From Neonectria sp. B-13 (lineage: Eukaryota; Ascomycota; Sordariomycetes; Hypocreales; Nectriaceae): a stretch of 64,000 nucleotides of DNA. The DNA lies in contig NOKP01000001.1 in NCBI GenBank assembly GCA_002682825.1, forward strand, positions 2,448,387 to 2,512,386. The letters are read 5' to 3'. Every line of letters starts with the position of its first letter. Position 1 is the first letter of the stretch. Position numbers and translations under genes: made by a program. Under the pieces are notes generated by a model. The model did not search any database. It saw only the letters and a list, made by a program, of their open reading frames with translations, and had not been told where the DNA came from. Positions 48,218 to 59,989 of this stretch are shown piece after piece.

Positions 48218-48971
48218 GGACAGGGTGAGAATTTCCGGCACTCTCATCACCGTCCTGGCCCCCCAAGACGAGTGCGTTTGTGGTTGGGAAGTCGCAATCA
48301 TGCAATGTTACATTGCAATGGCGTTGGTTTAGCTTTTGGGACATTTTTGCTGGTTGTTACTTGCATTGGTATGAGGGACAACGGCTTGCTACGGTACCCA
48401 CGGGCCGGTTGAGCTCTCTCGAGACTTTATTCTAAGAAAACGATCCATCCGAATATCACGCTTGAATTCCAGGTCAATCACGACCCCAGTCACGAGTTGC
48501 TCCAGCAACAACTTGAGAAATTTGATTGCATGTGATTTTTTTTTATGCCCGTAGATCCAGTGTGCAAAGCGCCGAGTTGCTGTAATGGCATCAATGTGAT
48601 GCGCTGACTGCCGCGTGGTTTGACCCGGACTGGGGCAGTCTCCGTTCACTTAGTGAGACACCACATCCTCAGGGCGTGGTGGACGAGCAAGTCAGCCATC
48701 TCATAATTCACGACGAGTTGACGACATGATCCCGATGGTCCAGGCCCATACTGATGGGGGCATCAAAGTCTTTGCATTCCTTTCCCTATGACCGACCGTG
48801 ACATGCAGTAATCGCAAGAATCGAGAAACCAGGCACCGGTCCATCCCATGTACTGATCACACCCCCAAAGCCATGGCAATCCCCCTCCGCTTCCGTCACA
48901 TCACCGTGACACCATGGCAAAAAGAAGTCGGGTGTCGATCCAGAGACTCGAGAATGGACGATTTTGAGCAT
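48218..48971. other. Convergent 3' spacer
   Basis: 754 nt between the Skp1 and eL39 stop codons. A short T run (about 48537-48544) is present; no frame or RNA gene supported. Confidence 0.5.
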
Positions 48972-49411
48972 TTAGATACCCAGACGGGTCTTGCGCCAGT
49001 GCCTTCGCTTGGCGTTGTAACTGCATGAAACGTGTTAGTCAACAAGTTCGTTCTGGGTGGATGTGCACCAGGGGGGTATTGTGTGCGGGTGGGAAAGTGT
49101 TTCGTGGGAGAATCGTGTATTGAGGACGGAATGTCGGCGAGAGGAAAACGCACCGGATGTTGTTATCAGTTCGAAGCCTAATCCATTGCGGAACCGGGCG
49201 GTTCTGCTTCTGGGCCTTGGCCAGCTTCTGCTTGGTTCGGAAAGACTTGTGGCTCTGGAAGAAAGATTTCATCAGCATCCAATTCGGAAAATCTCAGCGC
49301 AGCTTCCGCCGACGACGACGCGGATTCAGGCCAGGCGGCAAATCGTCCGCACGCATGGTCGTCGACGGGAATGGGCGCGCTTCTGGGGCGTTTGGGGGGT
49401 CATACAGGCAT
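48972..49411 (-). CDS. rpl39: 60S ribosomal protein eL39 (Rpl39)
   Basis: Three exons, complement(48972..49020, 49154..49254, 49406..49411), encode 51 aa, the invariant eL39 length. Exon 1 is only ATGCCT, followed by a GTATGA donor and a 151-nt intron; exon 2 opens [17 protein letters not shown] and runs to [10 protein letters not shown]; exon 3 starts inside Arg and gives [15 protein letters not shown] and stop. eL39 lines the lower polypeptide exit tunnel. The assignment is certain from exons 2 and 3. The 6-nt first exon is inferred from the MPSHKS start I recall in orthologues and the only suitable ATG-donor upstream. Confidence 0.94.
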
Positions 49412-50680
49412 CTTGTTGACGTTGCTTGACGAGTCGATCGGTGGTGGTGATGATTTGCGAGGAGTTGAGACGTCAAAGAATTTTGGCCCGCACGCGCACC
49501 AGAGGGCGTAAAGCCCTAGCGAGAGGGGCCGGGCTGTGGGCTCGTGGCTCGTGGCTCGTGGCTTGGGGCTGACGGACATGTGTGGCGCGCTGGGTGTTTG
49601 GTGCCTGAGGCATGAGGATCGAACCCTCCTTGCTCCACTCGTGCTGAGCTTTGGTCAGCTGCGAGCCTACCAGCAAACAAGGTTTAGGGAGACAAAATAA
49701 ATCGACGGAATGCCGGGGCCCTCAACGATTTCGTAGCGAGAGGCCTCTGCCACTGAAGCGTCTTAGCTGGCACGGGCGGCGACGTGGGTGCCCTGGCGCA
49801 ACCCATGATGGATGAGCTCCCCGGACCCGGACAAGGCGTTCGGCATCGAGATATCCAGAGGCTCTGGTTTGGTTTCATGCCTCGTTCTACGAAGCCTCGT
49901 TGTACGAAATAGGAGGTACGAATACGCCCCTATTTTCCGTCCACTCACAACCCAAGTCGAGAAACAGACCGACGGCTGAGGGCTTCTCACTGCTCAAGTG
50001 ACGTCCATGTCTCAAACTACTAGGTGGCCTCCAGACCCCGTTGGTCATGCGGGCTCTTGTATCGACAGCCACGAACCACGCAATCTGGAGGCTTTGAGTT
50101 GCAGATTCCTAGAAAGTGGAATGGGTTTATCGTGATTGAATTCATTCGAAGATCAAACACAAAGGAGCATGTCCCACGTGAAGAAAAGAGCCAGCATTGA
50201 TTGCACCTACAGCTCGGCTTGCACAGCCTTGCTGACTTCGCTGCATGCTACGGACAGGGGGACTCGGGGACGACAGGGTGTAAAGCCAGCGCCAGCCATA
50301 GCGCCGCACAGCAATCAGGTCGGCTTATTTTGTCAAGCGCTTGGGCCAACGTGAAGGCCAAAAACAGCAACTTGTCCACCAAGGCCCGCCCATGTCCTTT
50401 TGAATGCATCGGAGGTCCAGAAAAGGGGACCATCTTCCTAGTAATTAGTAAAGTCGCCTTTCGACTTTCTTGCCACAACGACCTTTTAGAACTTCGCTAC
50501 GACGATCACGACGACGATTACGGCCACAAACACGAACACGACGACAGCCATCCCCCGTTTGACCCGCCAGCGAAACGCACAAGCTCCATCTAGACGCCGT
50601 AGAAGCGCCAGAGCGCATCACCATCCAATACCCGACTCGACGTGTCCCGGGAGGATCCGTCGCATTAATAACTATTCATC
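49412..50680. other. Divergent intergenic region (eL39 / Arl1)
   Basis: 1.27 kb containing a 7-nt tandem repeat near 49539-49566. No credible frame. A GGGTTCGATCC-like element near 49605 (minus) resembles a tRNA T loop but no cloverleaf forms. Confidence 0.5.
49539..49566 (+). repeat. Tandem heptamer GGCTCGT, 3 exact copies plus a partial
   Basis: Three exact GGCTCGT units (49539-49559) and a degenerate fourth, about 130 nt upstream of the eL39 start codon on the opposite strand, so in its promoter or leader. Confidence 0.85.
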
Positions 50681-51508
50681 ATGGGCGCGGGCATGTCATG
50701 GCTGTCCGGCCTGATGTGGGCAAAGAAGGAGATCCGTATATTGATCCTGGGACTGGTACGATGACGTCTCCGTCGGAGTTGCTTTGTCACGAGCGCTAAC
50801 CCATCGGCGTCGCAGGATAACGCAGGCAAGACGACGTTGCTGTACAGGTTGAAGGTCCGGAGATTCTTCTACGCCGCTGTTCTCCCAAGACCTCTGCTAA
50901 CGGGGTTCATCTAGGTCGGCGAAGTTGTCACCACCATCCCTACCATCGGTTTCAACGTCGAGTCTGTCACGTACAAGAACCTCAACTTTAACGTTTGGGT
51001 ATGCAGCCTCAAGCGGAACCGCGACTTGAAAGCCTTGTGATCGCGATGCTGACGTGCGGTTTCTTGCAGGACCTGGGTGGCCAAACCAGCATCCGCCCTT
51101 ACTGGAGGTGCTACTACGCCAACACGGCAGCTGTCATCTTCGTGGTGGACTCTACCGATATCGAGCGATTACAGACAGCCTCGGAGGAGCTCTCAGCCAT
51201 GTTGAACGAAGAGGAACTGAAGGACGCGGCTCTGCTGGTCTTCGCCAACAAGCAGGATCAGCCCGGCGCCAAGGGTGCGGGTGAGATCTCGGAGGCGCTG
51301 CGCCTGGGCGAGCTGCGTGACCGCAACTGGAGCATCATGGCCTGCTCGGCTGTTGATGGCAGCGGTGTAAACGAGGGCATGGACTGGCTGGTGGTAAGTG
51401 ATCCCATCTCCTACCTTTTTTTTTTAATCCCCGTCGCTCGGGGTGCTCCCTCGGGGTAATTTTACTAACTGGACGCGTCTCCAGCAAACCGTGTCACAGG
51501 AGCTCTAG
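50681..51508 (+). CDS. arl1: Arl1, ARF-like small GTPase
   Basis: Five exons, 50681..50755, 50816..50854, 50915..50998, 51070..51393 and 51485..51508, encode 181 aa. Arl1 recruits golgins and other effectors to the trans-Golgi. Marks: Gly2 for myristoylation in [12 protein letters not shown]-loop GLDNAGKT (residues 24-31), switch [17 protein letters not shown] (66-71; the conserved Gln of ARFs), NKQD (126-129), [16 protein letters not shown]. The last exon codes for [27 protein letters not shown] is typical of Arl1 rather than Arf1 or Arl3. Introns lie close together in the first half. Confidence 0.95.
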
Positions 51509-52053
51509 GCCATGGTGACGATTTTCCCGCTCAGTCGGCATTGTACAACAACGAAATGATGATACTACTACCACACGGTTCCGTCACATCTGGGTAGACA
51601 GCGCATATGGAGAGACCAGTACATCTCGGCGTCCGGGGAAGGAGAAGGGATGAGACCGATTCCTGGGACCGATGTCGGGGACTGAACCGCATTTTGGGTG
51701 CTCATGAGAAGGACGGAGGATGGACGGCGGGCGCTGGTGTCGTAGCGGCATACCAGAGTAAAAACTTCTAATACTATACCCGGAGACATGCGTCCTGGCT
51801 ATGATTCTCATTCGAATGGTCCTTGTCAACTACTTAGAACTTGTGTCGTGGAGACTTGCGGGCCTCTTCGAACCTGTCTATCCGGTCCCAATGACTGTCT
51901 TTTCGGGACTCCGTACTATGTCCAGCCTTGAAGGAAGTGTTTCGTCTTCGGATTGTCCCGCTTGATATATGAGGGTCAAGTTCTAACGAAGCTAGAAGAC
52001 AAAGTGATAAGAGTTAAAGACTCCTAGGAGTCAATGAGAATGACAGAAGAGGC

Positions 52054-52093
52054 AGGTTGAAAATGTTCGGAGGTTGAAAATGTTCGCAGGTTG
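52054..52093 (+). repeat. 17-nt direct tandem duplication
   Basis: AGGTTGAAAATGTTCGG at 52054-52070 is followed at once by the same sequence ending in C instead of G (52071-52087), and then AGGTTG of a third copy. Origin unknown. Confidence 0.9.
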
Positions 52094-54479
52094 TAGTTGA
52101 GCCAAGACCAGTGACGAGGGCTGTGTCCATCACCAACAAGTCAGACAGTTGGCTGGAGCCAAGACACGTGTTGATCCCAAATTGGCAATGGGATTTGGGG
52201 TTCGGAAAACCCCGAGGGAAACTCGGAGGTGTTCGTTGAAAGGCGACGGGTTGTAAGCTAACTTCCGAACGTTGCCATCCCCGCTACAAGTACCTCGAAG
52301 TGCAGGGGCAAAGCGGTAGTGGCGTATGCTCCTTTACCGACTGATACGATTGATGACATCCAGTGAGTGTCTTTGCCATGGAGGAAAACATGATAGGATG
52401 CCCAAACTATGTACAGTATCTCGCACCGTCAAGGCAATTCTGGGAGGCGGCATTAGAAATCAACGGAAGGCATTCCGAAAGCGGCTCCGGAGTGTGGGGT
52501 CCACTGGGAAGCCGACATGAAGTAAAGACCTGGAGTTGGAGGATCCGAAAGGCGCTTCCGACAGAGGGCTGAAGTTGCTTCCCCGTTGGGTCTAGGCCCC
52601 GACTACAACGAGCAAGTGACCAAGTAGATATCTAGGACGTATTGGTGGTGCTTCATCCGAAGTCGGCTTACTGGGAGCAAAGAACGAGATGCAAAGCGTG
52701 TAACTCAACAGTGGAGTTGGAAGCTGTGCTAATTGCGGAAGTCGTCGCCGACGGCTGTTATCGGAGCTCCTCTTGGCTGGAGGGCTTCGGACCGGCAAGT
52801 ATCCGCGAACGGCAACGTGACCTCGCGTTGTGGCGACTGGCTCTGACGAGTACAGCGCGTTGCCGCTCGCGTCTCTCTCTGCCATTATTCATAAGAAGTC
52901 AGCTGTTTGGCTGGGGCAGGCGAGAGTACATGTCAAGCTTAGAAATGCTGCACAATGAATCATGCTCATGCCATGTGATGGAAGAGCTTCTCCGGCATAC
53001 CCTTGCAAGCATTTGTGCTCGGTTGATATGAACGGCAAGCGGAACAGGTGGGCTGTGGCCATGTGGTTCGGGGTAAATATGCGGGAGGGGAGACCTCCAT
53101 TCAAAGTCGGCTAGACGTTGCTGTACTTGTAGTACTTCTACTACATACGTAGCTTGTGGAAATTCCAACGTGCGGGTTGCGAGGTATGACATGTTGTCCA
53201 AATGTTCTTGGGTCTCGCTTCCACCTTCCTGGGGAAATCTCCATCTGCTTCCAGAGATCAGATCTGACCGGAAGCGGTGACGATGGTCTCGGTGCCGGGG
53301 GCGAGGGCGCTTCGGCGGATCATCACAGTGTACTGGTGCTTGCTTCAGCACTGTTTCCGGGGGCGCTAACGCTAAACAATTTACATGTCAGCCACTTGCC
53401 TCTTCTGTCGGGTTCGCGAGCAGAAATAGCAAAGCTGGAGTGCAGCCGGCAGTTGACAGATCCAATGGCGCGCGAGCAGCGGTGTCCTGGTCTAAGGCTG
53501 GGGTGAGTGATGAAGGCAAGGGAAGAGCATCCGCCGGAAGAGTCCGCAACCGCACTGAAGCGGAAGACATCAGACCAAACTGGTTGAGATTGAAGCTTGG
53601 TAGCCAGCCGCCTTGGATCTCCGATCTCTGATCTCATCTCCAACGTCATTGAGAGGCACTGTGCTAAGTAAAAGAGCGAGGAAACACGGTTTTATGAGTC
53701 TGCGGCATGGAACATTGTTGGTGGTTGGAGCTCCGTACAGTGCGCGAACCCACCACATGGCCCGGTCGCAACGCAGCGCTTTATGCTGAGTGATCATTGC
53801 ATGAAATTGTGACGTCGGGAGCCACCCAAGGCTGGCCGGTCACCTTGACCTCTGAGGGGATAAATACACGATTGCCTCCACCAACTAGTCTCGAATTTGA
53901 ACCTCGGGAACTGGGGCCCGCCCCATGCGTGTCGCGAGTCGAAGCCAGTGGCGGTCAAGGTTGACAAATGGTGAAATGATGAGCGGGCTGGCGTCATTGC
54001 CTCCATCTAAATCTTGTGTAACGGGCGGACGAAGTACAACGGCGGGTGCAACGGTGGGAGATGCGGCGGGATGCGGCGCGGGATGCGGCGTGAGATGCGG
54101 CGGGCAAAGTAGCAAGAGGCGAGGTAATCTGACAATCTGTACACGACGCAAGCAGTCCGTTAGTGCCGCGTTCATCGGCCATGGTCATCGGGCTTGCATT
54201 TATCTTGGTTTTGATTGGCGTAGGCCCCGTCAAACCTGGCCAGCTCAAACCATGTCCCCAAAGGCAACGATCCAGGGCTCCCACGGACATGGCTCGGCGA
54301 AGGTCCCCCGCGCCGGCTCGCCACCCGCGCCTCGCATAAGCGTACTGTACGGCGACACTGTACGGAGCAGGGCAACCCGCCAACGGAGGGGAAAGTGCAG
54401 CAAGGAAGGACCCCAGCTTGCCAGGACCCAGATGCAGGCGCAAAAGCGCAGCAGAGGCAAGTGCGCAAAAGCTGCTACG

Positions 54480-54486
54480 TATATAG
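54480..54486 (+). promoter_or_regulatory. Candidate TATA box of the catalase gene
   Basis: TATATAG lies 207 nt upstream of the catalase ATG and is followed immediately by a strongly CT-rich stretch, a layout typical of highly expressed filamentous-fungal promoters, where the CT tract carries the transcription start. Confidence 0.5.
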
Positions 54487-54638
54487 ATCCTGCGCTTTTC
54501 CTTCCCTCCCCGCCTTCTCTTCTGCCTTTCCTTCCTCTTCCTTCGATCTCTGCCTTCCTTCCCTGAACCAGGATCTGGATCCAACTCCGGGTTTCTCTCC
54601 GATAGCTCTCAGCTCTCTTACTCCCACTCTCGCTCTCA

Positions 54639-54662
54639 CTCCCGCTCCCGCTCCCGCTCCCG
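54639..54662 (+). repeat. Hexamer repeat (CTCCCG)x4 in the catalase leader
   Basis: Four CTCCCG units inside the CT-rich leader 30-54 nt before the catalase start codon. Confidence 0.85.
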
Positions 54663-54692
54663 CCGTTTCAGTTTCTTCCAACACCCATCAAG

Positions 54693-56273
54693 ATGGCGCC
54701 CAGCGAGAAGTCGGGTCACCCGGCGACCCTGCGGTACAACGAGAAGCCCGTCTATACCACCTCCAATGGCGCGCCCATTGGCAACCCCGAAGGCTGGCAG
54801 CGCACTGGGCCCCTCGGCCCTTTGTTGCTCCAAGACTTCCACCTGATTGATGCGCTCTCGCACTTTGACCGTAAGTCAATTCCTGCTGCCCTGGCTTTGG
54901 GGGGATAAAATGCCACGTCTCTGTCGCTTTCGCTCACACGCAACTGCTTTCTAGGTGAGCGAATCCCCGAGCGTGTCGTCCACGCCAAGGGTGCCGGCGC
55001 CTACGGCGAGTTCGAGGTCACCCACGACATCAGCGACCTCACCTCGGCCGACATGCTCAACGGCGTCGGCAAGAAGACCAGGGCCGTTGCCCGCTTCTCC
55101 ACCGTCGGTGGTGAGAAGGGCTCTCCCGATTCTGCTCGTGACCCTCGAGGCTTTTCCATCAAGTTCTACACCGAGGAGGGCAATTGGGATTGGGTCTACA
55201 ACAACACCCCCGTCTTCTTCATCCGCGACCCCACAAAGTTCCCTCTCTTCATCCACACGCAGAAGCGCAACCCTCAGACCAACCTCAAAGATGCTACCAT
55301 GTTCTGGGACTACCTCTCCACCCACCAAGAGGCTATCCACCAGGTCATGCACCTCTTCTCTGATCGCGGCACTCCCTACTCCTACCGGTTCATGAACGGC
55401 TACTCCGGCCACACCCATAAGTGGACCAAGCCCGATGGCTCCTTCGTCTACACTCAGGTTCACCTGAAGACCGACCAGGGCAACAAGACCTTCACCGACG
55501 CGGAAGCTGGTAAGATGGCCTCGGAGAACCCCGATTTTGCCACTCAGGACCTCTTCGAGGCCATCCAGCGGGGCGAGTTCCCCAGCTGGACTGTCTATGT
55601 CCAGGTCCTCACTCCTGAGCAGGCTGAGAAGTTCCGCTGGAACATCTTTGACCTGACCAAGGTCTGGCCGCAGAAGGACGTGCCTCTGCGACCCTTCGGC
55701 AAGTTCACCCTCAACCAGAACGTCCAGAACTACTTCGCCGAGATAGAGCAGGTTGCCTTCTCTCCCTCTCACCTCGTCCCTGGTGTTGAGCCCACCGTCG
55801 ACCCCGTCCTCCAGGCTCGTCTCTTCTCCTACCCCGACACCCAGCGCCACCGTCTCGGCGTCAACTACCAGCAGATCCCAGTTAATGCTCCCCTCCATGC
55901 CTTCAACCCCTTCCAGCGAGACGGCGCCATGTCGATCCATGCCAACTATGGTGCGAACCCTAACTACCCTTCATCCTACCGCCCCAATACCTACAAGCCT
56001 GTGACGCCCGCCAACACCGATGAGCATTGGGCTGGCAGGGCTGTCCACGAGCTCTTTCAGGAGGTCAACGACGACGATTTTGTCCAAGCCAAGGGTCTCT
56101 GGGACGTCCTCGGTCGAACTCCCGGTCAGCAGGAGAACTTCATTGGTAACGTCTCGGGCCATCTTTCCGGAGCTCACGTCGACACTCGCGAGCGAACATA
56201 CGGCATGTTCTCCCGCGTTGACGCTGGACTTGGTGCTTCGCTCAAGGAACAGACAGAGAAGCTGGTCAAATAA
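54693..56273 (+). CDS. Small-subunit haem catalase
   Basis: Two exons, 54693..54870 and 54955..56273, encode 498 aa, the size of clade-3 small-subunit catalases. It disproportionates hydrogen peroxide. Marks: YTTSNGAPIGNP, HFDRERIPERVVHAKGAGA with catalytic His near residue 69, ARFSTVGGEKGSPDSARDPR, NNTPVFFIRDPTKFP near 142-156, and the proximal haem ligand Tyr about 352 in ARLFSYPDTQRHRLG. HANYGANPNYPSSY follows, as in the family. The C-terminus ends KLVK, so no PTS1 (SKL-like) signal is visible, and there is no signal peptide; cytosolic location is the simplest reading, though many relatives are peroxisomal. A 329-aa antisense frame is a codon-bias shadow. Confidence 0.96.
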
Positions 56274-56894
56274 GTATTGGGAAGAAGACTGGTCTGTGTA
56301 TAATGTGATATGAAAATTCTTGTATGTGATAGTCGCTCTTGTAGCCGCGGCCTAGACATCTTCGGATAGCGTCGAGTTGATACCGATACCGGATCAAATC
56401 AAATCTCTTGCGGAGAAAGAAAAAGAAAAGAAAAAAGAGAAGCAAGTTGTGAAGAAGTGACGTTGGACTGACTATACGTCAAAATTGGATTGCTAAGACA
56501 GTCTACCATAAGAGACGTGCGTTCTGTTAACGCATTATGTGATGATGTATTGTGCTAGCTATTTCGTCCTTGTGATAGCCCGAGAAACATGATCTTGACA
56601 CAAAGTGCCATGCCATCTAGTAATTTGATATAGTAGGGCTCCTTCCTACATGTAACATTCACATGACGATGTCGGCAAGCGGCTGCTTGTTGTCGATATT
56701 CATATTCACAAGAGTGGACTCGTCCGTGCGGTGCGAACCATCGGTCGGTTCATGTTGACTCTCGGGTATCTCGCTGATATATAGAGTAGAAGCTGAACCA
56801 TGAGCGTCAATATTCTCAGTATCAACGCCGACACCTTGGGCATCAACATTCCCGCGCTCCTCCTTAAGCTGGGCTTCGTGAGTACCGGCCATGG
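56274..56894. other. Convergent 3' spacer
   Basis: 621 nt after the catalase stop, AT-rich, with A-rich stretches near 56418-56440. A 91-aa minus-strand frame (56659-56934) overlaps the end of the interrupted gene in another frame and is not supported alone. Confidence 0.45.
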
Positions 56895-57369
56895 TCATTC
56901 TGGCTGCCCTGTGATACACGACATCAGCATGCATCTCAAAGCCGCAACAAGGTTGACAAACGATTTCTGCTGGACAATGCGAGATATGGCGTCTCGGTCG
57001 AGCCGCGCCCTCTCGAGGAGCGCATCAGCCTCTTCGAGTAGCTGCTCCAGCTCTCCTCGCTCGTATCAAGTGAGATCCTCCCGCTGCAACATGTCGCCGT
57101 AGAGACGCACAGCCTCTGAAGCATGCTCCACGTACTCGGTGGGAGAGGTGGACAGAAGCATGTGCATGCCGGCTGCGTGGTAACGGCCGAGGCGTGGCTC
57201 GGCGAGCAGCTTCCGGGCCATGGCCTCGGCTGTCTCGGGCTGGCTCTGGGAGTAGAGAGCCCATGCCCATCTGTAGCGCATGTCAAACGCAGCTAGGCAG
57301 GTTAGGACTGTCTGACGCTTCCGGCGGGCGAGATGGCGTACCACTGAGAGGATCGAGTTCGTTGCTCAT
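56895..57369 (-). pseudogene. Small helical (TPR-like) protein gene interrupted by in-frame TGA
   Basis: Exon 1 is 57369..57345 (MSNELDPL), then a 52-nt intron (GTGGTA donor, CTAACC branch, CCTAG acceptor), then exon 2 from 57292: AFDMRYRWAWALYSQSQPET, AEAMARKLLAEPRLGRYHAA, MLLSTSPTEYVEHASEAVRL, GDMLQREDLT and then TGA (57068-57066), codon 84. Without frame change the sequence goes on as a helical, charged continuation (ERGELEQLLEEADALLERAR, DRDAISRIVQQKSFVNLV) to a TGA at 56897-56895. The paired-helix pattern resembles a TPR-like protein of fungi, but I cannot name a family. The coherent frame on both sides suggests a recent nonsense change (for example CGA to TGA) in a real gene, or an 83-aa product. 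A 51-nt in-frame intron spanning the TGA (GTGCGT to ATACGAG) is possible but would delete a good helix. Confidence 0.5.
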
Positions 57370-59989
57370 GGTCGCGTCACGGCGAGGTTATGGTGGTGCC
57401 CTTGGTTTCAGACGTTGAGCAGGCGGCGTGACTGTTGATTCTCTGGCCGAGAAACCTCTAGCAACTATAGCATGTCGATTGCCGAGGCGGCACAAGAGCT
57501 GAGGTGCGTTGCGAGAAACAAGTTCATAGAATGCAGAGAGTGGGATAAGTGATGTGCCACCTCGTTATCATTCGAGAAGGTGAATGGTTTCAAACTCAAG
57601 GCCGGGGGCGATAGAGGCCAACGACTCAGGAAGACGGATGGTCGTTGGCCATAGGCAAGAAATGAGACCTGGCAATGGGGAGAGATGATTGGTAGCATGT
57701 CGATGAGTCCAACTAATAGAGGGATAGAGGTCATGGCGACAAGAGAAGCCCCAGTCCACTGGGCCAGAGCCATCGTGAGAGACAATGTCCCGTGACAGGC
57801 TGCAGGGCAAAGAAGCGCCCACTCATTTGCATCATAGCAGATCGCTTCCCAACCGCAAGTCAATATAAATATGCACATGTGGATGTATGTGTCCGAGACG
57901 TCCAAGCTTTCTTGGGCGACCGTTAGCCCGGTCTGTCAAACCCGACTAACACGCCAGGATGCTGTCGATTCCGGGGCCGGGGCCGGGGCTGGGGCCGGGG
58001 TGTCGGAGATCGATTCAGATCTGAAACATGTGCCCGGGGTGTGTGTTTCCGGATGAGGAAATATTCTACTCCCTAGAATCATCTTAAACTACTAGGTACG
58101 ATTGCGGCTGGGACATGTCAATGTACAAGGCACATAGGATCACCCTGCCATCAGGTATCACGGCCTCAAGTCACTTCACAACATTCATCGCAACACACAC
58201 ATCACAAGCGAGACACACTGGCAACAGAAAGGATCTTAGTTGAACATGTTATTTTGTTCGAATTAACTAATACTGCAACGACAAGACAACGAGCAGGGAC
58301 GCTTTGTAGCAAGCAGGCTTGTCCTTGTGTGAGGGAACCGCCTCCAGGGCGCATCCTGTTTCCCTCAGCACGCACTAGAGTCCATCTCATGCCGCAGGAC
58401 CCAAAGGTCCGGGGTGGCGAGTTATTCCTGCGCGGCAGGCACCCGAACCAACCCGCTTGCGGCCCTCCCAACTTGTTCTGGACAGGCAAGTGCAGATCCA
58501 AGCTGCATCGACCTGTCCGACGCGAAGGGTTGTGTAGTGAGATGGGAGCTACGATTAGCCCTGGAAGATCCTCGCCATAGCCCCTTTGAGCCCCAACTTT
58601 CCCAAGATGTGGCCACCTGCAGATTCATCCTCGAAGCGGCGTCCTCCACTTATCAACCGGCCTGACTAGCAGGTCCGGCGGCATCGTGGCGTCGCCTCCG
58701 CGCGGCCATCTGCAGTCTTCCACGTCCTAGGAGGTCGGTGAGCTCGAAGCGGCCAGGGTTTGTCCAGAGTCGAGAATGGGCGTCCAGGGCAAGTCGGCCA
58801 GATAAAGAGGCTCCGCATCCGATCTCTGCGCAGCAGAAATGAAACGGAGCCTGGCTCATTGGAAGAATGCCATGAACTAGCTTCATCTTTCCATGTTTCT
58901 TGCGTTCCCGACGACGCTAGGTCGTCAGGCGCAGATGCGGTGATCCCGTTTGACAGCCAGTGTCTGTGCCTCAGCGGGCATATTCCAGATATGCCGGCAT
59001 TGGCCACGCGATGATGTGTAGTCGAGAGGACCCGGCGGCAAGAATTGTGTAGACCCGAAATCCGGTCCCGGGTTACATCTTGTCCGCCTAGTCATCGTGC
59101 CGAATGAAACCCGTGTCTCTCAGCGTTGGATATGCCTGTGAAGAGAAGCTATGTTTCGACATCAAGCCGAAATTTCGTGATTCTGTTCATCAAGTCGTAT
59201 CGGGTCTGAAATAGTGTTGGTCATCCGTCATCGATTCGTAAAAGGTCGTCATTAAGATCATTCGTAGGTCGGGAGCAAAGCCAAGGAAAGAGTCGAAGCG
59301 AGAGTCGGTAGGGTCCACCGGGATCCAGATGTTGGTTGTATAGGGCATGTTCCAGGAAGCCTCTGTATGCCGAAAGAGTGAGGAAATAGAGTCGAAATGT
59401 CGGGGAATCGAGAATCCAAAAGGGAGTTTCTGTCTCGGACTCAGCCGAGCGTCGTGCATTGCTGCGTGTTCCTCTTTTCTTATAAAACCAAAAGACCAAA
59501 AAAAATAAACCAGGAACCAAAAAGAAAAAAGTGAGCAAGCCGCCTGTATCAAAAATCCCTGCCCAATTGTAAATGCATCCAAATACCCGCCCCGGATCCA
59601 GCCATGTAGTGGTGTGGTAGATGAAAATCCAAGAGATGGAACTGCGTAGGTTGTGCAACGACCAGTGGAGTTGTTTCCCGGAGAGGAAAAAAGAGACCAT
59701 TCCGAAAAAAAAACAGACGCACGCTTGCTGTGTTATAACAAAGGGAAAGAGAAAAAGGAATAAAACCCATGTAACTAGGTTGTCAGATGCGAAGAGGGGA
59801 TATTTGTTGACTTGATCGAAACACCGTTCCTGATGCAATAAACGCCGAGATGCCTTTGAGGTCGATGATGGTTCTATGCCGCTGCGGATTGAAGAGCTCC
59901 AACTTTTTTCTCCGGGAATTGTGGATGAGAGGCGTGCAGTATTAGGTGGAAGTGGTCACCACTGGGTAGCTGTCCTGGGGCGCTGGTTG
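57370..59989. other. 2.6-kb gene-poor region
   Basis: Lies between the start of the interrupted helical gene and the stop of the 350-aa hypothetical gene. Frames such as 57465-57905 (minus) and 59221-59838 (minus) are open but have no family features; the latter is T-rich and probably 3' untranslated sequence. A GC-rich hexamer repeat lies at 57973-58002. Confidence 0.45.
57973..58002 (+). repeat. Hexamer repeat (CCGGGG)x5, G-quadruplex-capable
   Basis: Five consecutive CCGGGG units, the fourth being CTGGGG. Five G4 runs with 2-nt spacers fit a quadruplex pattern. It is about 600 nt upstream of the interrupted minus-strand gene. Confidence 0.9.

Larger units (their letters stand above)
51509..54692. 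other. 3.2-kb intergenic region upstream of the catalase gene
   Basis: No credible gene. The left part holds a 17-nt duplicated sequence (52054-52093). The right end is a long CT-rich leader (about 54488-54692) after a TATATAG element. Regulatory DNA for the catalase is the most likely content. Confidence 0.5.

Noticed and set aside
49600..49680. T-loop-like GGGTTCGATCC on the minus strand
   Set aside because: No acceptor or anticodon stem can be built around it and no A box is present.
54951..55940. 329-aa minus-strand open frame over the catalase exon
   Set aside because: Antisense shadow of catalase codons; no motifs of its own.
57465..57905. 146-aa minus-strand frame with hydrophobic stretches
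   Set aside because: No conserved motif and no codon bias like its neighbours; considered chance.
59221..59838. 205-aa hydrophobic minus-strand frame
   Set aside because: Phe/Leu runs come from T-rich sequence directly downstream of a gene; most likely 3' untranslated DNA.
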